DNA of 64,000 bases from Tolypothrix sp. PCC 7910 (lineage in GTDB: Bacteria > Cyanobacteriota > Cyanobacteriia > Cyanobacteriales > Nostocaceae): contig NZ_CP050440.1 of assembly GCF_011769525.1 (NCBI RefSeq), positions 4,155,501 through 4,219,500 of the forward strand, in the 5' to 3' direction. Position 1 is the stretch's first letter, and every line of letters starts with the position of its first letter. Under the pieces are notes generated by a model. That model was not told the origin of the DNA, did no database searches, and saw only the letters and a program-made list of their open reading frames with translations. Positions 1 through 10,895 of the stretch are shown here, piece after piece. The position numbers and the translations under genes are program-made.

Positions 1-1788
1 CAGAACGGTGGACAAACCTAAGCCTGTGCCTTGCCCTACTTCTTTTGTGGTAAAGAATGGCTCGAAAATTCTATCTAAGTTTTCTTCGGGAATCCCCACC
101 CCTGTATCAGTAACAGTAATTACTATATAGGGGCCTACTTTGGCTTCCAGATTCATGCGGGCATAGTTTTCATCAATAAACAAATTTTTGGCATAGATGC
201 TTAAACTGCCCCCATTAGGCATAGCATCACGCGCATTAACGCAGAGATTCATTAACACTTGATGAATTTGCGTTCCATCGCCAGAAACTATCCACAAGTC
301 CTTTGACAAATCAATGATCACCTGAATTGATTTGGGAAATGTTTCTTTCAGTACTTTAGAAACTTCCACAATCAAATGTCTGATTTGCAGATTAATTCGC
401 TTACCTTCTACACCCCGTGCAAATGACAACACTTGCTTAACTAAATCTGCGCCGCGTTTGGCGTTAACTTCCAAAATTTCCAATAGGTGACGAGTCCGCT
501 CATCAACATTGGGAAATTTCATTGGTAGTAGTTGCGCTCCTGCCAAAATTGGTGTCAGGATGTTGTTTAGGTCATGGGCAATGCCGCTAGCTAAGGTGCC
601 GATACTTTCCAGCCGTTGGGCACGAAATAATTGCGCTTCTAAACGTTTCTTTTCCGTAATATCTGTGTCAACGGTAAGAATTGATTTTGGTTTACCTTGT
701 TCATCACATACTAAACTCCAACGGCTGGCAACTAAAATTTCTTTGCCAGTTTTGGTAAGTTTCGTTAACTCGCCTTGCCATTTACCTTTATTGATAACTT
801 CTAAAAGTGCTGCTTCCATATCTGACGACGGTTCATCGGTATCTAACAGTTCGCTAGCATTTTTATCTTTAGCTTCCGCCGCAGCCCAGCCATAAAGAAT
901 TTCTGCGCTTTTGTTCCAAAAGAGAATTTTGTTTTCTAAATCTCTAACAAGAATCGCATCTGTGGAAATGTCTAGCAATGCCGCTTGTTCGCGGATGGTC
1001 GCATCAGCTAGTTTGCGCTCTTCTAAAGCTGCTTGCCGTTCGCTAATATCTATGCAAGCACAAGTAATACCAATAATTTGTTGTGCCTCATTTCGTAAAG
1101 GTTCTACCGTCAAGTCATAATATCGGGTGCCTTGAGCAGTTGTAATTGATACTTCATCTCTAGTACCAACTCCTGTGACCAGTACACCCAACTTCATGGC
1201 TGTAAGGTGGTGAGCGCTTTCTAAGGGAATTAATTCTGAGTCCCGTTTACCCAACATTTCTTCGGCTGTGAACCCAAAAGCTGGGTTATAAACCCAGGTA
1301 TAACGTAATTCTAGGTCTTGGTTAAAGACAAAGATGGGTGAGTTCTTGAGGGCTACTCGAAATCGCTCTTCACTTTGTCTGAGGGCATCTTCTATCCTTT
1401 GACGCTCAATGGCATAACGCATGGAACGTACCAGCAAATCACCTGTTACTTGCCCTTTGACTAAATAATCTTGCGCTCCTTCTTGCATTGCTCTTAGTGC
1501 TAAAGTTTCATCGGCAATCCCTGTTAGGACAATTATGGGAGTTGATTTTGCTTGATTGTGCGCTTTAATAAAGGTTTCTAATCCCTGGCTATCAGGTAGG
1601 GAGAGATCCAAAAGCATCACATCAAAGCTTTCGCGCGCTAGATAGCTTAATGCCTCGTCCAGTTGCTCTACCGGCATCAATTCAACTTCAGCTGCGGTGA
1701 CATCCTGTAAAAATTCCTGCAATAAGAGGACATCACCGGGGTTATCTTCAACTAACAGGACTTTAATCGTTTCACCTGTCATTAGCAT
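1..1788 (-). CDS. REC-PAS-PAS histidine kinase, 3' end outside the window
   Basis: Partial gene running off the left edge. The translation begins [19 protein letters not shown] and has a receiver domain at residues 1-130 (acidic pocket near residue 15, phospho-Asp about D61 in LLDLSLP, Lys in YLVKG). Two PAS domains follow, each ending in an ITEK/ISER-type junction, then a HisKA domain (H-box in [12 protein letters not shown]) and an HATPase domain whose G2 box (GQGTGLGLS) lies at the window edge. The family often has a further C-terminal REC. The chosen ATG at 1788 overlaps the upstream stop (TAATG), which suggests translational coupling; a second in-frame ATG lies at 1782. It is third in an operon with the response regulator and the CBCR kinase upstream. 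A receiver at the N-terminus means it could take phosphate from another kinase and pass the signal to its own core. Function is inferred from domains only. Confidence 0.9.
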   Translation of the reverse strand, partial: MLMTGETIKVLLVEDNPGDVLLLQEFLQDVTAAEVELMPVEQLDEALSYLARESFDVMLLDLSLPDSQGLETFIKAHNQAKSTPIIVLTGIADETLALRAMQEGAQDYLVKGQVTGDLLVRSMRYAIERQRIEDALRQSEERFRVALKNSPIFVFNQDLELRYTWVYNPAFGFTAEEMLGKRDSELIPLESAHHLTAMKLGVLVTGVGTRDEVSITTAQGTRYYDLTVEPLRNEAQQIIGITCACIDISERQAALEERKLADATIREQAALLDISTDAILVRDLENKILFWNKSAEILYGWAAAEAKDKNASELLDTDEPSSDMEAALLEVINKGKWQGELTKLTKTGKEILVASRWSLVCDEQGKPKSILTVDTDITEKKRLEAQLFRAQRLESIGTLASGIAHDLNNILTPILAGAQLLPMKFPNVDERTRHLLEILEVNAKRGADLVKQVLSFARGVEGKRINLQIRHLIVEVSKVLKETFPKSIQVIIDLSKDLWIVSGDGTQIHQVLMNLCVNARDAMPNGGSLSIYAKNLFIDENYARMNLEAKVGPYIVITVTDTGVGIPEENLDRIFEPFFTTKEVGQGTGLGLSTVL

Positions 1789-2234
1789 TACTCCGGTGGC
1801 AATTTGACAACCGCAAACCAAAAGTTCTCTATGGAACGGACAATTCTCACAAATTGATCAAAGTCCACTGGCTTGGTTATATAACAGTTAGCAGCTAGGT
1901 TATAGGCTTTAACAATATCTTCTTCTGCTTGGGAGGTTGTCAGCACAACTACAGGAATCCGTCTAAGATGTGCGTCACCTTTAATTTCTGCTAATACCTC
2001 TCGCCCGTCTTTTTTTGGCAGGTTTAAATCAAGTAAGACAATATCGGGATGAGGAACATCAGCATATTTATCTTGTTTTCGCAAGAATGCCATTGCTTCT
2101 ACCCCATCTTCAACAACACTTAAGTTCACTGAAATTTTGCTATCCTCCAGAGCGATGCGTGTAAGTAACGCATCACCAGGATTGTCTTCTACTAGCAAAA
2201 CCTCAATCGGCATAACTGCTGATAAATTGTTCAC
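1788..2234 (-). CDS. Rcp1-type single-domain response regulator
   Basis: A 148-aa stand-alone receiver. Visible motifs are the acidic pair in LLVEDNPGD (about residue 16), phospho-acceptor D69 in [11 protein letters not shown] in VLTTS and Lys in YITKPVDF. The long beta4-alpha4 part and the IENFWF ending resemble the Rcp1 family, the usual partners of cyanobacterial phytochromes. It starts at a GTG (2234) overlapping the TGA of the upstream kinase (GTGA), and its own stop overlaps the next ATG, so three genes are tightly coupled. An alternative ATG start lies seven codons in (MPIEVLLVE). The most likely role is phosphate acceptor for the kinase encoded just upstream. It has no output domain, so it probably works through protein-protein contacts or a phosphorelay. 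Confidence 0.93.
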   Translation of the reverse strand: MNNLSAVMPIEVLLVEDNPGDALLTRIALEDSKISVNLSVVEDGVEAMAFLRKQDKYADVPHPDIVLLDLNLPKKDGREVLAEIKGDAHLRRIPVVVLTTSQAEEDIVKAYNLAANCYITKPVDFDQFVRIVRSIENFWFAVVKLPPE

Positions 2235-5170
2235 GATTGCTTACCTGCTTGATCTGGAATCGTAAAGTAAAAAATCGAGCCTTCACTCGGTTTTGACTCC
2301 ATCCAGATCTGACCGCCGTGGCGTTCTATAATTTTCTTACAAATAGCTAGTCCGATTCCAGTACCGGGATACTTACTTCTGCTGTGTAAACGCTGAAAAA
2401 TTACAAAAATTCTTTCAGCATACTGGGATTCTACACCAATTCCATTATCACGCACTGAGAATAACCATTCGTTTCCTGCTGGGGTAAGATGGGGATTTTC
2501 TGTGGCTGCTTCGATAGTGTTTCTGATGGCTTGGATGTGAATATGGGGCGGTTCCTCCCGATGGAATTTGATGGCGTTGGCAATCAGGTTTTGAAATACT
2601 TGTGCTAATTGCGTAGTATCAGCCATGATGTGTGGCAGAGGATCGCAGGTAATCTTGGCGTTACTTTCTTTAATGGCTACTTCCAGATTCGCGATCGCTT
2701 TTTCTACAACAGCATTACAATCTACTAATTTAAAAGGTTGCCCCCTGGTGCTAACGCGGGAATAGTTCAACAAATCATTAATTAAAGTTTGCATGCGCTG
2801 CGCCCCATCTACAGCGTAGAGAATGAACTCATCTGCACGGGCATCTAGCTGACTTTTATACCTGCGCTCTAGGAGTTGTAAATAACTAGTCACCATCCGC
2901 AATGGTTCTTGCAAGTCATGGGAAGCAATGTAGGCAAACTGTTCTAATTCGGTATTGGAACGAGTTAGTTCTTGCCTTTGGCGGGTTTCTTGTTCTAAAA
3001 GTTGGGCTTGCCACAGACCAATGCCAATTTGGTTAGCTAGTTGCTGTAACAAATCAAGTTCATGACTGTGCCACTCACGCGGGGCATTACATTGATGAGC
3101 AATCAATAAGCCCCAAATACCCTCACCGCTGAGAATGGGTACTACCAAGTTAGCTTTGATACCATACTTTTGTAGAAATTCTCGATGGCAGTCTTGGATA
3201 TTAGCTTTTTCAACATCTGTAATGGCACTGACTCTGCCTTGGCGATATCTCTCAACGTAATCTTGCTGAAAGCAGGGGTCAAGAATTTTTTGCCCCAGCA
3301 CTACAGGCCAACCAGGTAACACCGCTTCTTGCACCACTATTCCTGAACCATCTGGCCACAGCCGGAAAATGACAACTCTGTCAGATTGCAGAAGCTTTTG
3401 GACTTCGGTAACAGTGGTTTGGAGAATTTCTTCTATGTTGAGCGAGTCACGAATTTTCACAATAATTTGCGAAAATAACTGCGATCGCTGATTTTGGTTT
3501 TTAATATGTTCTTCTGCCCGTTTGCGATCGTCAATATCAGTATGGGAACCGACCATTCGCACGACTTCACCGTTGCTATCCCAAAGTGCTTGCCCTCGAT
3601 CTAAAATCCATTTATAATTACCATCTTTGCACTTAATGCGATGCTCGGTGACGTAATAGGGCGTTTTCTTGTCAAAATGTTCTTGAACTGCTGCTAATAC
3701 CCAAGCCAAATCTTCAGGATGAACCCGTTTTGACCACTCATCTAGATGATTAGGAATTTCCTGGTCTGTATAACCCAGCATTTCTTTCCAGCGTGGCGAA
3801 AAGAACACTTCATTAGTCTTAACGTTCCAATCCCAAATACCATCGTTGTTGCCAGTTAAAGCTAGTTGCCAACGTAATTCACTCGCCTGTAATGCTTCCT
3901 CAGCTTGTTTACGTGCGGTGAGGTCAAGTGTCACACCAATCATCCGCAGGGGTTGACCATCAGCATCATAAATCCCCACACCTCGCGCTAGTATCCAGTG
4001 AACGCTGCCATCTGGCCAAATATTGCGATATTCTGCCTCATAATCGCTGTGATTTGCTAGAGCTTGTCGTACAGACTTTTGCATATAAGCGCGATCGTCG
4101 GGATGGATAGCTTGCAGTAAAGTTTCATAGGTAAACTCAGCTGACTCCTCCAGACCAAAATTAGCTTTGCATTGGCTAGAGACTGATAGCTCACCTGTGA
4201 ACAAATTATGCTCCCAAGAGCCAAGTTTTGCAGCTTGCAACGCTATCTTCAGGTGGCGATCGCTTTCAATTAAAGCTGCTTCTACTTGTTTGCGATCGGT
4301 AATGTCTCTGGTAAAACAACGCGTATGGATAAATTCACCGTTCTCCCACAATACATTAGAGTGAATCAACACATAGCGAATTGAACCATCTTTGCAGCGC
4401 ATCCGTGCTTCGTAATTTTGTAAAGTTTCATTGTTACTCAGCCGTTGCATAATATCATCGATGGCTTCTTGGTCAACATGAAACTCAGCAATTGAGCGTC
4501 CAATATACTCTGAGCGCGTGTAGCCTAAAAGGTCAAGTTCCGCCTGGTTAGCCCATAGAATAGTGCCATCAGCCTTTACCCAATGCATACCGACATTAGC
4601 ATTTTCTACAAAGTCTTTCAGATCTTGCTGACTTCGTTCTAGTGCGGTTGTGACTCGTTGCTGTTCTTGGGAAACACGCGATAATTCTATTAAATTTCGT
4701 CTTAACTCTAATTGGTCAATTACCTGGCGACCTAAAGCTTGTAGTGCTTCTATTTGTTGTTCATTTAATTGTCGTGGTTGTTGATCGATAACGCAGAGAG
4801 TTCCTAATATATCTCCCTTGGGAGTAATCAAAGGTACACCCGCATAAAATCTCACAAAGGGATAGGAAGTGACTACCGGATTTTTAGCTAACTCTTCATC
4901 AGCTAAAGTATCTGGCACAACCACAAAATCTCGTTTCTCTACGCAAAGGTAGGATAAACCCACATTACGAGGTACTTCCGGCAGATCCAAACCGAGTTTT
5001 GCTTTAAACCATTGACGGTTTTCATCAATAAAATTGACTAAGGCTATAGGAGTACCACAAATAAAGGCTGCTAAATTTGCCAGGTTATCATAAGCTTGTT
5101 CTGGTTCTGTATCGAGAATTTGGTACTGGCAGAGGGCTTGAAGTCTTGCTGCTTCGCTATTAGGTAGCAC
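2231..5170 (-). CDS. GAF-PAS3-CBCR GAF-histidine kinase (candidate bilin photoreceptor)
   Basis: A 979-aa soluble sensor kinase. Order: N-terminal GAF (residues about 20-155), three PAS/PAC units (about 180-300, 305-425, 430-555), a second GAF (about 575-720), then HisKA (H751 in [10 protein letters not shown]) and HATPase (N865 in the N-box, DNGIG 908-912, GTGIGLAI 936-943). The second GAF has two hallmarks of cyanobacteriochromes: D631-P-C633-F, matching the DXCF motif, and C661-H662 in the usual chromophore-binding place, followed by KANLVVPIL and WGLLIAHQC. The H-box type (HDLQEPL) is that of phytochrome-like kinases. An Rcp1-type regulator follows with a 4-base overlap. The start is a GTG with no strong ribosome binding site. 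Light sensing is inferred from motifs, not shown. Confidence 0.92.
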   Translation of the reverse strand: MLPNSEAARLQALCQYQILDTEPEQAYDNLANLAAFICGTPIALVNFIDENRQWFKAKLGLDLPEVPRNVGLSYLCVEKRDFVVVPDTLADEELAKNPVVTSYPFVRFYAGVPLITPKGDILGTLCVIDQQPRQLNEQQIEALQALGRQVIDQLELRRNLIELSRVSQEQQRVTTALERSQQDLKDFVENANVGMHWVKADGTILWANQAELDLLGYTRSEYIGRSIAEFHVDQEAIDDIMQRLSNNETLQNYEARMRCKDGSIRYVLIHSNVLWENGEFIHTRCFTRDITDRKQVEAALIESDRHLKIALQAAKLGSWEHNLFTGELSVSSQCKANFGLEESAEFTYETLLQAIHPDDRAYMQKSVRQALANHSDYEAEYRNIWPDGSVHWILARGVGIYDADGQPLRMIGVTLDLTARKQAEEALQASELRWQLALTGNNDGIWDWNVKTNEVFFSPRWKEMLGYTDQEIPNHLDEWSKRVHPEDLAWVLAAVQEHFDKKTPYYVTEHRIKCKDGNYKWILDRGQALWDSNGEVVRMVGSHTDIDDRKRAEEHIKNQNQRSQLFSQIIVKIRDSLNIEEILQTTVTEVQKLLQSDRVVIFRLWPDGSGIVVQEAVLPGWPVVLGQKILDPCFQQDYVERYRQGRVSAITDVEKANIQDCHREFLQKYGIKANLVVPILSGEGIWGLLIAHQCNAPREWHSHELDLLQQLANQIGIGLWQAQLLEQETRQRQELTRSNTELEQFAYIASHDLQEPLRMVTSYLQLLERRYKSQLDARADEFILYAVDGAQRMQTLINDLLNYSRVSTRGQPFKLVDCNAVVEKAIANLEVAIKESNAKITCDPLPHIMADTTQLAQVFQNLIANAIKFHREEPPHIHIQAIRNTIEAATENPHLTPAGNEWLFSVRDNGIGVESQYAERIFVIFQRLHSRSKYPGTGIGLAICKKIIERHGGQIWMESKPSEGSIFYFTIPDQAGKQS

Positions 5171-5533
5171 AGGCTTTATAAATAATTATGAAAATTTCTC
5201 AGTTATATAATTTTATCTACACTTTGGGTAAGGCAGTCGCGATGAAACAAGTTTCACCGCCATACATGAAAGAAGGATGAGGCAGAGAGGCAGGGGGCAG
5301 GGAGCAGGGGGAGAATAAATTACCTATGACCAATGCCCAATGCCCAATGCCCATTTTCAACCTAGCTACTATGCGGGAGCCTACTCTACACTGGAATAAT
5401 GGAAGTATCGTTAAGTGAACAGCTAACAAAAACGGAAGAGTTTAGTTTTTCCTTTGCGGTTTTCGTTAACACTTATGGAAATAGTGTAGAAATCCTTAAC
5501 TGAAATTCTGTCAGATGTGCTGGAGTAATAATA
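5171..5533. other. Intergenic stretch with GC-skewed short repeats
   Basis: There is no convincing gene here. It holds a run of GGCAGGGAGCAGGGGGAG type and three back-to-back copies of CAATGCC, members of the short repeat families common between Nostocales genes. A 70-codon minus-strand frame across it is made largely of translated repeat. An A/T-rich segment just before 5534 is the likely promoter of the small membrane protein. Confidence 0.6.
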
Positions 5534-5728
5534 ATGGGTAAGTTAATTATTTTGGGGCTAATTGCAGGTTATCTATATGGCGCTTGGAAATTCTGGAAGG
5601 GTTTTGAGCGCACTAACTTTACACCCAGTTTGACTAATCGTATTGGGTTAGCTCTGTTGTGGCCTGCTTTATTTGCTACGAATTCATCCTATCGTCGCAA
5701 TTTTAGAAAAGCTTTAAAAGGTCAATAA
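5534..5728 (+). CDS. Small conserved membrane protein
   Basis: A 64-aa basic protein with a hydrophobic N-terminal helix (IILGLIAGYLYGAW, residues about 4-18) and a second short hydrophobic stretch (IGLALLWPALFAT, about 37-50), ending in a basic tail (RRNFRKALKG). It starts at an ATG after an A/T-rich leader and is followed 60 bp downstream by a strong terminator, so it is probably its own transcription unit. I recognise no domain. It looks like one of the small cyanobacterial membrane proteins of unknown role. Confidence 0.75.
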   Translation: MGKLIILGLIAGYLYGAWKFWKGFERTNFTPSLTNRIGLALLWPALFATNSSYRRNFRKALKGQ

Positions 5729-5788
5729 TCAGCAGATTGAAAAGTCAAAATTCTCAATAATTGTTTTAATCTTTTAACCTTTTTTGTT

Positions 5789-5820
5789 AATATTCCCTAG
5801 CTTTGCTAGGGAATATTTTT
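5789..5820 (+). terminator. Rho-independent terminator of the small membrane protein gene
   Basis: A perfect 13-bp inverted repeat (AATATTCCCTAGC / GCTAGGGAATATT) with a 3-nt TTT loop runs straight into a T run. It lies 60 bp after the stop of the 64-aa protein gene. The stem is symmetric enough to work in both directions, though the nearest opposite-strand gene (5' of 6005) ends 190 bp away. Confidence 0.85.
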
Positions 5821-6004
5821 GTTAAGGCGTTCCCAGAAATAAATTATCTCTTATGAGGAGTGAGCCAGACAGCTCACTATATCTTCTACACGGGCAGGAT
5901 GAGCATGCTACAAGACAGTTTGGGATATTTCTTGTTTAGAAATACCTAAATCCATCATCCATAATTCGTAATTAATTTGTTAACTACAAATTATGAATCA
6001 CAAA

Positions 6005-6415
6005 TTATCTATGTCTGTTGCCATTGGTCAGAACATTGATTGCAGCACCCGCAGCCGCACCATCGATCGCATCGCCACCAGGATTTTTAGTGCCATGCAG
6101 AATGATGCCTGTAACTGTGCTAGCAGCTGCACCAACTCCAACGTCTTGACCTAAGTTACCAACTCTGCGGTTACGTGCTTGCTTCCTCGTACCGTGAACA
6201 GCATTGACAGCAGCACCAGCCGCAGCACCTTTGATGGCATTATTGATAACGGCACCATTTCCTCTAACAGCACCAGTGACTACACCTGCACCTGCGCCAA
6301 TACCGATATCGCGTAACATATCAGCAGAAGCCGGTTTAGCAGGGATTAAGGTACCGCCGGCTAAACTTGCAGCCATCAAGCCGGGTAGAATTGTGCGTTT
6401 TAAGTTGAGATTCAT
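6005..6415 (-). CDS. Secreted glycine-zipper protein
   Basis: A 136-aa protein with a clear Sec signal peptide: basic N-terminus (MNLNLKRT), hydrophobic core and a likely cleavage after KPASA at about residue 31. The mature part has three Gly/Ala-rich segments (IGIGAGAGVVTGAVRG, IKGAAAGAAVNAV, IDGAAAGAAINVL) with GxxxG spacing, as in YMGG/glycine-zipper envelope proteins, separated by basic stretches. Such segments often insert in or associate with membranes; export to the periplasm or outer membrane is inferred. It has its own ATG and no obvious operon partners. Exact function unknown. Confidence 0.8.
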   Translation of the reverse strand: MNLNLKRTILPGLMAASLAGGTLIPAKPASADMLRDIGIGAGAGVVTGAVRGNGAVINNAIKGAAAGAAVNAVHGTRKQARNRRVGNLGQDVGVGAAASTVTGIILHGTKNPGGDAIDGAAAGAAINVLTNGNRHR

Positions 6416-6573
6416 AGTGGTATTTTCTCAAAAAGTCCAACAATGCTTGCACAACCGAAGTTGTTGTATTTACTGACTTTATTTTTATTCTAGACAACAA
6501 CCACAGTTCGTTATGGCGTGAATACCGATCATCGCATTTACAAGCAGGCGATCGCATCTGCAAAAAGCTAGAA

Positions 6574-6754
6574 ATTGGGTATGGGGCATTGGGCATTGGG
6601 CATTGGGTAATGGGTAATTGGATGTTTGGTGTTTGTTATTTCCCCTTGTCCCCTTGTCCCCTTGTCCCCTTGTCCCCTTGTCCCCTTGTCCCCTTGTCCC
6701 CTTATCTCCTTGTCCCCAATCCCTAATCCCCAGTCCCCAGTCCCCAATCCCCAA
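6574..6754. repeat. Short tandem repeats, including a (CCCCTTGT)n array
   Basis: From 6642 there are seven perfect tandem copies of CCCCTTGT and two imperfect ones, flanked by GGGCATTGGGCATT- and CCCCAGTCCCCAGT-type repeats. Two overlapping minus-strand frames of 86-89 codons across it are translated repeat (for example GTRGQGDK in tandem) and not genes. This is the STRR type of intergenic repeat of filamentous cyanobacteria, sitting directly after the YciI-like gene's stop. Confidence 0.9.
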
Positions 6755-7024
6755 TCAAATCGCCTGAATCCACTCTTGGACTGAATATTCTGTCCAGATG
6801 CCGTTTTGCCAGTAGGGGTCATTTTCAATCAACTGGCGTACTGTGGCTTCGTCGTCGGCTTCATAAATGCCAAAAACTTTGGTGACATCTTTGGTAGGGC
6901 CGATTGTAATCAGCACACCAGATTCTTTTTGTTTAGCTAACCCATCTAAATGGGCTTGACGATAAGGGGCGCGTTTTTCCAAAACATCTTCGCAGTAGCT
7001 TCCCAACAATACATATTTGGGCAT
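6755..7024 (-). CDS. YciI-family protein
   Basis: An 89-aa protein with the YciI ferredoxin-like fold pattern. It begins MPKYVLLGSYCEDVLEKR and has a conserved RxxHLxGL stretch (YRQAHLDGLAKQKESG), a central GP motif (ITIGPTKDV), and the DPYWQNGIW segment that matches the family's DP(F/Y)xxxGL. Family members are small dimeric proteins sometimes acting as dehydrochlorinase- or EthD-like enzymes; here the substrate is unknown. It lies 131 bp downstream of pheT on the same strand but is separated from it by repeats. Confidence 0.88.
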   Translation of the reverse strand: MPKYVLLGSYCEDVLEKRAPYRQAHLDGLAKQKESGVLITIGPTKDVTKVFGIYEADDEATVRQLIENDPYWQNGIWTEYSVQEWIQAI

Positions 7025-7155
7025 TTGTTATTTGTCCTTTGTCATTGGTTATTTGTCATTTGTCATTGGTCATTAGTCATTAGTCATTAGGTAATGGGTA
7101 TTCCCCTTTCCCCCTTCCCCTTTTCCCCTTTTCCCCTTTCCCCTTTCCCCAATTA
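7025..7155. repeat. Heptamer repeats (TCATTNG type) and C/T-rich octamers
   Basis: Between the pheT stop and the YciI-like gene lie about eight copies of the heptamer TCATTTG/TCATTGG/TCATTAG and then repeated CCCCTTT units. No gene or terminator was seen. The same TCATTTG family recurs near 30970, 31704 and 37790. Confidence 0.85.
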
Positions 7156-9591
7156 CTAACTTCTCAAATTCACGCCAAATTTTTCTACTAAGGCTTCGCG
7201 AACTTTGTTGTGTACTGGTTCCACTTCAGCATCGGTGAGGGTGCGATCGCTGGCGCGGTAAATTAGGCGAAAAGCTAAACTACGCTGTCCGGCTGGGACA
7301 TTTTCACCGCGATATTCATCGAATAATTCCACGGATTCTAGTAATTCTTTACCAGCTTTGTTAATGGCTTTTTCGATTTCGGCTACTGTTACCTTCACAG
7401 GTGAGAAGAAGGCGATATCGCGATCGCTTGCGGGATAGGTGGAATAAGACTTAAATACTGGGTTCAGAAGTTCATCTCGATCCATTGCATCCAACAACAC
7501 ATCAGCATCTAGTTGAAATGCGTAGACGGAATCTGGTAAACCTTTTTCGCGTCGCAGTTGGGGATGGAGTTGTCCAAAAATCCCGAGTCTGTTACCCCCA
7601 ATCCACAGGGAAGCGGTGCGTCCTGGGTGTAGGCGTTCATCGCGACAATCAGGTTGATATTCTACTTGTAAACCAAGTTGGCGAAATACGCTGTCGAGTA
7701 TGCCTTTGGCTTCATACCAGGTCAGAGGTTGTTCGCGACCACTGCTTGTCCATTGGCTGAGAGTGCGATCGCCTCCCATAATTCCAGCGATCGCTTCGGT
7801 TTCTTGCAAACCGTCTTCTTCTCGTGAGAAAATCCGCCCAATTTCAAAGCCGTTTAGGGAACCGTTACCTTGTTCGAGGTTGTATTGGAAAGCATCAATC
7901 AACCCAGCAATTAAATCGGTTCGTAATGCGGAATATTCCACAAATAAGGGATTTGACAGGACTATTTGTTTGTCTTCCCCGGGTTTGACTAGGGAGTATT
8001 GAATTAATTCTGTCAGTCCGGCGGCGCGGAAGAAAGCCCGCAATTTGCGGATGAGTTCTTGATCTAAAGGTAAATAGCCGGCTTCTGCTTTGTGGGGTAA
8101 GGTATCACAAAAGTTGTCATAGCCATAAAGACGGGCTATTTCTTCAATTAGGTCAATTTCCCGTTCTAAGTCGCGGTAACGATAGGGTGGTACAGAAACT
8201 TTCCACGAACGATCGCCGGAAGCAGTAAGTTCACAACCAAGTGCAGTTAAAATCCGCTCTACGTCCTTTTCTTCCAGTTCTCCAGTCTCTTCGCCCAAAT
8301 CAATTGGCCCTAGGACTTGATTAACTCGGTCTAAACGCAGTGCAATGGAACGCGTCCAGGTTGAAGGGTCGGGACGAGTATCAGCAATTTCTTGTTGGAT
8401 AATTACGCCACCAGCTAGTTCTGTTAGCAGCGACAAAGCACGACGACAGGCTACTTCTAATTCAGCCCGGTTCACGCCGCGTTCGTATCTGCCTGAAGAT
8501 TCACTTCGTAAACCGACACCACGGGAAGAACGGCGAATGGCTACAGAATCAAATAATGCGGCTTCTAATACTAGGCTTTGTGTACCTTGATAAACTTCCG
8601 TTTCTTCTCCACCCATAACTCCTGCGATCGCCACTGGTTTGTTGTTGGCGGTAATCACTAGGTTTTGGGGTGAGAGGGTACGGGTTTGTCCATCTAGGGT
8701 TTTGAAGGATTCCCCAGCATTGGCGAAGCGAACACCAATTGTTAAATTGTCACTTCCCGCAACAGATTTGAGGCGTTCCCTGTCAAATGCGTGTAAAGGT
8801 TGTCCCCATTCCAACAATACATAGTTAGTAATGTCTACAACATTGTTAATTGGTCGCACGCCAGCTGCTTGCAGACGTTGTTGCAACCACACAGGAGAAG
8901 GAGCAATTTTTACTTGTTCAATAACTGTGCCAATATAAGCAGGACAAGCCTGAGTTTCTGCAATCCCTAAAGCTAAGTTTCCTCCACTTTGGCTAATCGA
9001 CACTTCCCCAGGTTGCGGAATGCTGAGTTTACCACCTGTCAAAGCAGCTACTTCCCTAGCTATACCTACCATACTCAGGGCATCAGCGCGATTGGCTGTG
9101 GCGGTGACATCTAAAATTACATCATCAAGACCCAGCAAGGGACGCACATCGCTACCCAAGGTGAGATTTTCTTGGGGAAAAATATGAATACCATCAACAT
9201 CGGTAGGTAAGCCTAGTTCTTTTAAAGAACAGATCATTCCTTGAGAAGGAACACCGCGTAGTTTTGCAGGCTTAATTTTTAAGTCGATATTTGGTAGATA
9301 AGTACCTGTAGTAGCAACTGGCACATAAATATCTGCCCGGACATTTGCAGCACCACAGACAATATTTAAAGTCTCAGCTGCGCCAATATCTACTTGACAA
9401 ACACTTAATTTATCAGCGTTGGGGTGGGGTTGACGCTCAAGCACTCTCCCCACAACAACGCCATTGGCCCAAGTGCGGCGGTCTTCAATATCTTCTACTT
9501 CAAACCCAGCCATTGTTAGGGTTTCGGCTAATTCTTCCGGGCTAAGTTTTATTTCTACTAGTTCCCGCAGCCAGCTTAAAGAGATACGCAT
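7156..9591 (-). CDS. pheT: Phenylalanine-tRNA ligase beta subunit
   Basis: An 811-aa protein of full family length. It opens with [14 protein letters not shown], the usual PheT start, and has an EMAP/tRNA-binding domain with HPNADKL at 56-62. The B3/B4 editing domain follows ([22 protein letters not shown]), then B5 and the catalytic-like core ([20 protein letters not shown]). It ends with the FDX-ACB anticodon-binding domain ([11 protein letters not shown] to the C-terminus, about 715-811). It acts in the cytoplasm with PheS to charge tRNA-Phe. pheS is not adjacent, which is usual in cyanobacteria. All landmarks are intact. Confidence 0.98.
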   Translation of the reverse strand: MRISLSWLRELVEIKLSPEELAETLTMAGFEVEDIEDRRTWANGVVVGRVLERQPHPNADKLSVCQVDIGAAETLNIVCGAANVRADIYVPVATTGTYLPNIDLKIKPAKLRGVPSQGMICSLKELGLPTDVDGIHIFPQENLTLGSDVRPLLGLDDVILDVTATANRADALSMVGIAREVAALTGGKLSIPQPGEVSISQSGGNLALGIAETQACPAYIGTVIEQVKIAPSPVWLQQRLQAAGVRPINNVVDITNYVLLEWGQPLHAFDRERLKSVAGSDNLTIGVRFANAGESFKTLDGQTRTLSPQNLVITANNKPVAIAGVMGGEETEVYQGTQSLVLEAALFDSVAIRRSSRGVGLRSESSGRYERGVNRAELEVACRRALSLLTELAGGVIIQQEIADTRPDPSTWTRSIALRLDRVNQVLGPIDLGEETGELEEKDVERILTALGCELTASGDRSWKVSVPPYRYRDLEREIDLIEEIARLYGYDNFCDTLPHKAEAGYLPLDQELIRKLRAFFRAAGLTELIQYSLVKPGEDKQIVLSNPLFVEYSALRTDLIAGLIDAFQYNLEQGNGSLNGFEIGRIFSREEDGLQETEAIAGIMGGDRTLSQWTSSGREQPLTWYEAKGILDSVFRQLGLQVEYQPDCRDERLHPGRTASLWIGGNRLGIFGQLHPQLRREKGLPDSVYAFQLDADVLLDAMDRDELLNPVFKSYSTYPASDRDIAFFSPVKVTVAEIEKAINKAGKELLESVELFDEYRGENVPAGQRSLAFRLIYRASDRTLTDAEVEPVHNKVREALVEKFGVNLRS

Positions 9592-9790
9592 GGAGTGTGC
9601 TTGTTTGAATAATCTTCTTTTGCTCTCATTTTAGGGTGCCTATTGGCGAGCGATCGCTTCTCGTCCCGCAAGGCTTACCCTTCACTTGAACAATCGTACT
9701 ACGTTGATTTGAACAGTCAGTAGCCAAATTGCGGAATTAGTTTTGAAGATTTTGGATCTATGAAGAGTTGGAACGCTGCAAGACAAAGGT

Positions 9791-10441
9791 ATGAACGTTA
9801 AATATCAGCAAATTCAGAAATTGATTGTACACCCAACCTTAATCGGTTTGGTTGCCGCTTCTGCGATTGTCGGCTCATTGGCTGCGAATTCTACATTCAC
9901 AAACCAAGCGATCGCCAAACAAGTTGTAGCCACAGATGCAACTAAACCGATACCGCCGGACGCAACTACTTACCGCAGTCGTTGGGGTTTCAGTTTTGGC
10001 TATTCCCAGAACTCTTTTGCCGTAGAGGAAAAGATAGCTGCGCGCACAAATAATGCTAATTCTTTATTAGGTACTGTTGATGTCTGGACTCAAGAACACG
10101 CCCGAAAAATTCGCAACGGAGCATATGAAGGTGGTTCAGAATATCCAGCTAATATACGTATAACTGTATATAACAATCGCCGTAAGTTGCCTTTACAGAA
10201 ATGGATTAAGCAAAGTAATCAATTTGTTGCCACTGGTGGATTTAAAAATACTCAGATTGCTGGTAGAAATGGATTAAAGTTTACCTCGAGTGGCTTATAC
10301 GAAAACGAACATATTGCTTTTGTGAAGCCTAAAGATTCGCGGATTATTGTTGTCACACTCTCTAAATCTGGTGCTAGCAATAATGACTCTACGTACCAGA
10401 TAGCATATCAATTTCTATTAGACTCATTTAGCTTTAACTAG
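9791..10441 (+). CDS. Conserved secreted/anchored protein of unknown function
   Basis: A 216-aa protein. A hydrophobic segment at about 17-41 (LIGLVAASAIVGSLAAN) after a short basic N-terminus is a signal peptide or signal anchor. The rest is soluble beta-rich sequence (WGFSFGYSQNSFAVEE, NIRITVYNNRRKLPLQKWI, RIIVVTLSKSG) ending in a YQFLLDSFSF element, a pattern shared by cyanobacterial PsbP-like or lipoprotein-like proteins that end in a long helix; this likeness is weak. Single gene, divergent from pheT with 199 bp between. Function not recognised. Confidence 0.7.
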   Translation: MNVKYQQIQKLIVHPTLIGLVAASAIVGSLAANSTFTNQAIAKQVVATDATKPIPPDATTYRSRWGFSFGYSQNSFAVEEKIAARTNNANSLLGTVDVWTQEHARKIRNGAYEGGSEYPANIRITVYNNRRKLPLQKWIKQSNQFVATGGFKNTQIAGRNGLKFTSSGLYENEHIAFVKPKDSRIIVVTLSKSGASNNDSTYQIAYQFLLDSFSFN

Positions 10442-10516
10442 AATTATCAACTATCGACTGATTGCCAAAATATAATGCAATACGCTTGGGTTAAGCTCAT
10501 TAGCGATTGATTTGTC

Positions 10517-10616
10517 ATACCAATTTGAAAAAAGAATGCGACAGATGGTAGGGACATGGCACTGCCATGCCCTCTAGAATGTATTGATGTGTCGCAAACA
10601 TAATTTGATTTGGTAT
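10517..10616. mobile_element. MITE-like element with 27-bp terminal inverted repeats
   Basis: A 100-bp block starts ATACCAATTTGAAAA and reaches TGCGACA at 10543. It ends TGTCGCA (from 10590) to TTGGTAT, so the 27-bp ends are imperfect inverted repeats (ATACCAA...TGCGACA). The centre holds a second hairpin around GGGACATGGCA/TGCCATGCCC. There is no coding capacity. A partial relative with the same left end (ACCAATTTGAAAAAT then GATTGCGACAGA) lies near 20490. Confidence 0.65.
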
Positions 10617-10895
10617 CACTTATTAAAAAAGCCAGCCCAATTGGGGGATTCTCCCCCAAACCCCCGATTGGGTGACGGTTACGTCCCCCAAACCCCCAAA
10701 ATTATTCAGGATTTACACAAGCAAAATTTGTCATTGCGACCGGAACGTAGTGTATGGAAGCAATCCCATAACTTTAAGAGGTTAATTATTGATTTTAAAA
10801 AGTTTGCCACAAATTTATGATTTGAAATGTCTCATTTTTAAATCTTATTTTGGTAGATCTACACTCCTTTACTAATTGCACAACTATTTATTTTG
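10617..10895. other. Intergenic, with a CCCCCAAACCCCC repeat
   Basis: Following the MITE-like block there is a stretch with two CCCCCAAACCCCC copies and a GGGGGATTCTCCCCC hairpin (about 10643-10657), then A/T-rich DNA. A 78-codon plus-strand frame here is repeat translation. No gene seen. Confidence 0.6.

Noticed and set aside
5217-5429. 70-codon minus-strand frame
   Set aside because: Mostly translation of CAATGCC and GGGCAGG repeats, no RBS or family match.
6485-6828. Two or three overlapping minus-strand frames over the CCCCTTGT array
   Set aside because: They are translated tandem repeats (GTRGQGDK) and overlap the YciI-like gene in another frame.
10584-10820. 78-codon plus-strand frame
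   Set aside because: Starts inside the MITE-like block and runs through CCCCCAAACCCCC repeats; no support.
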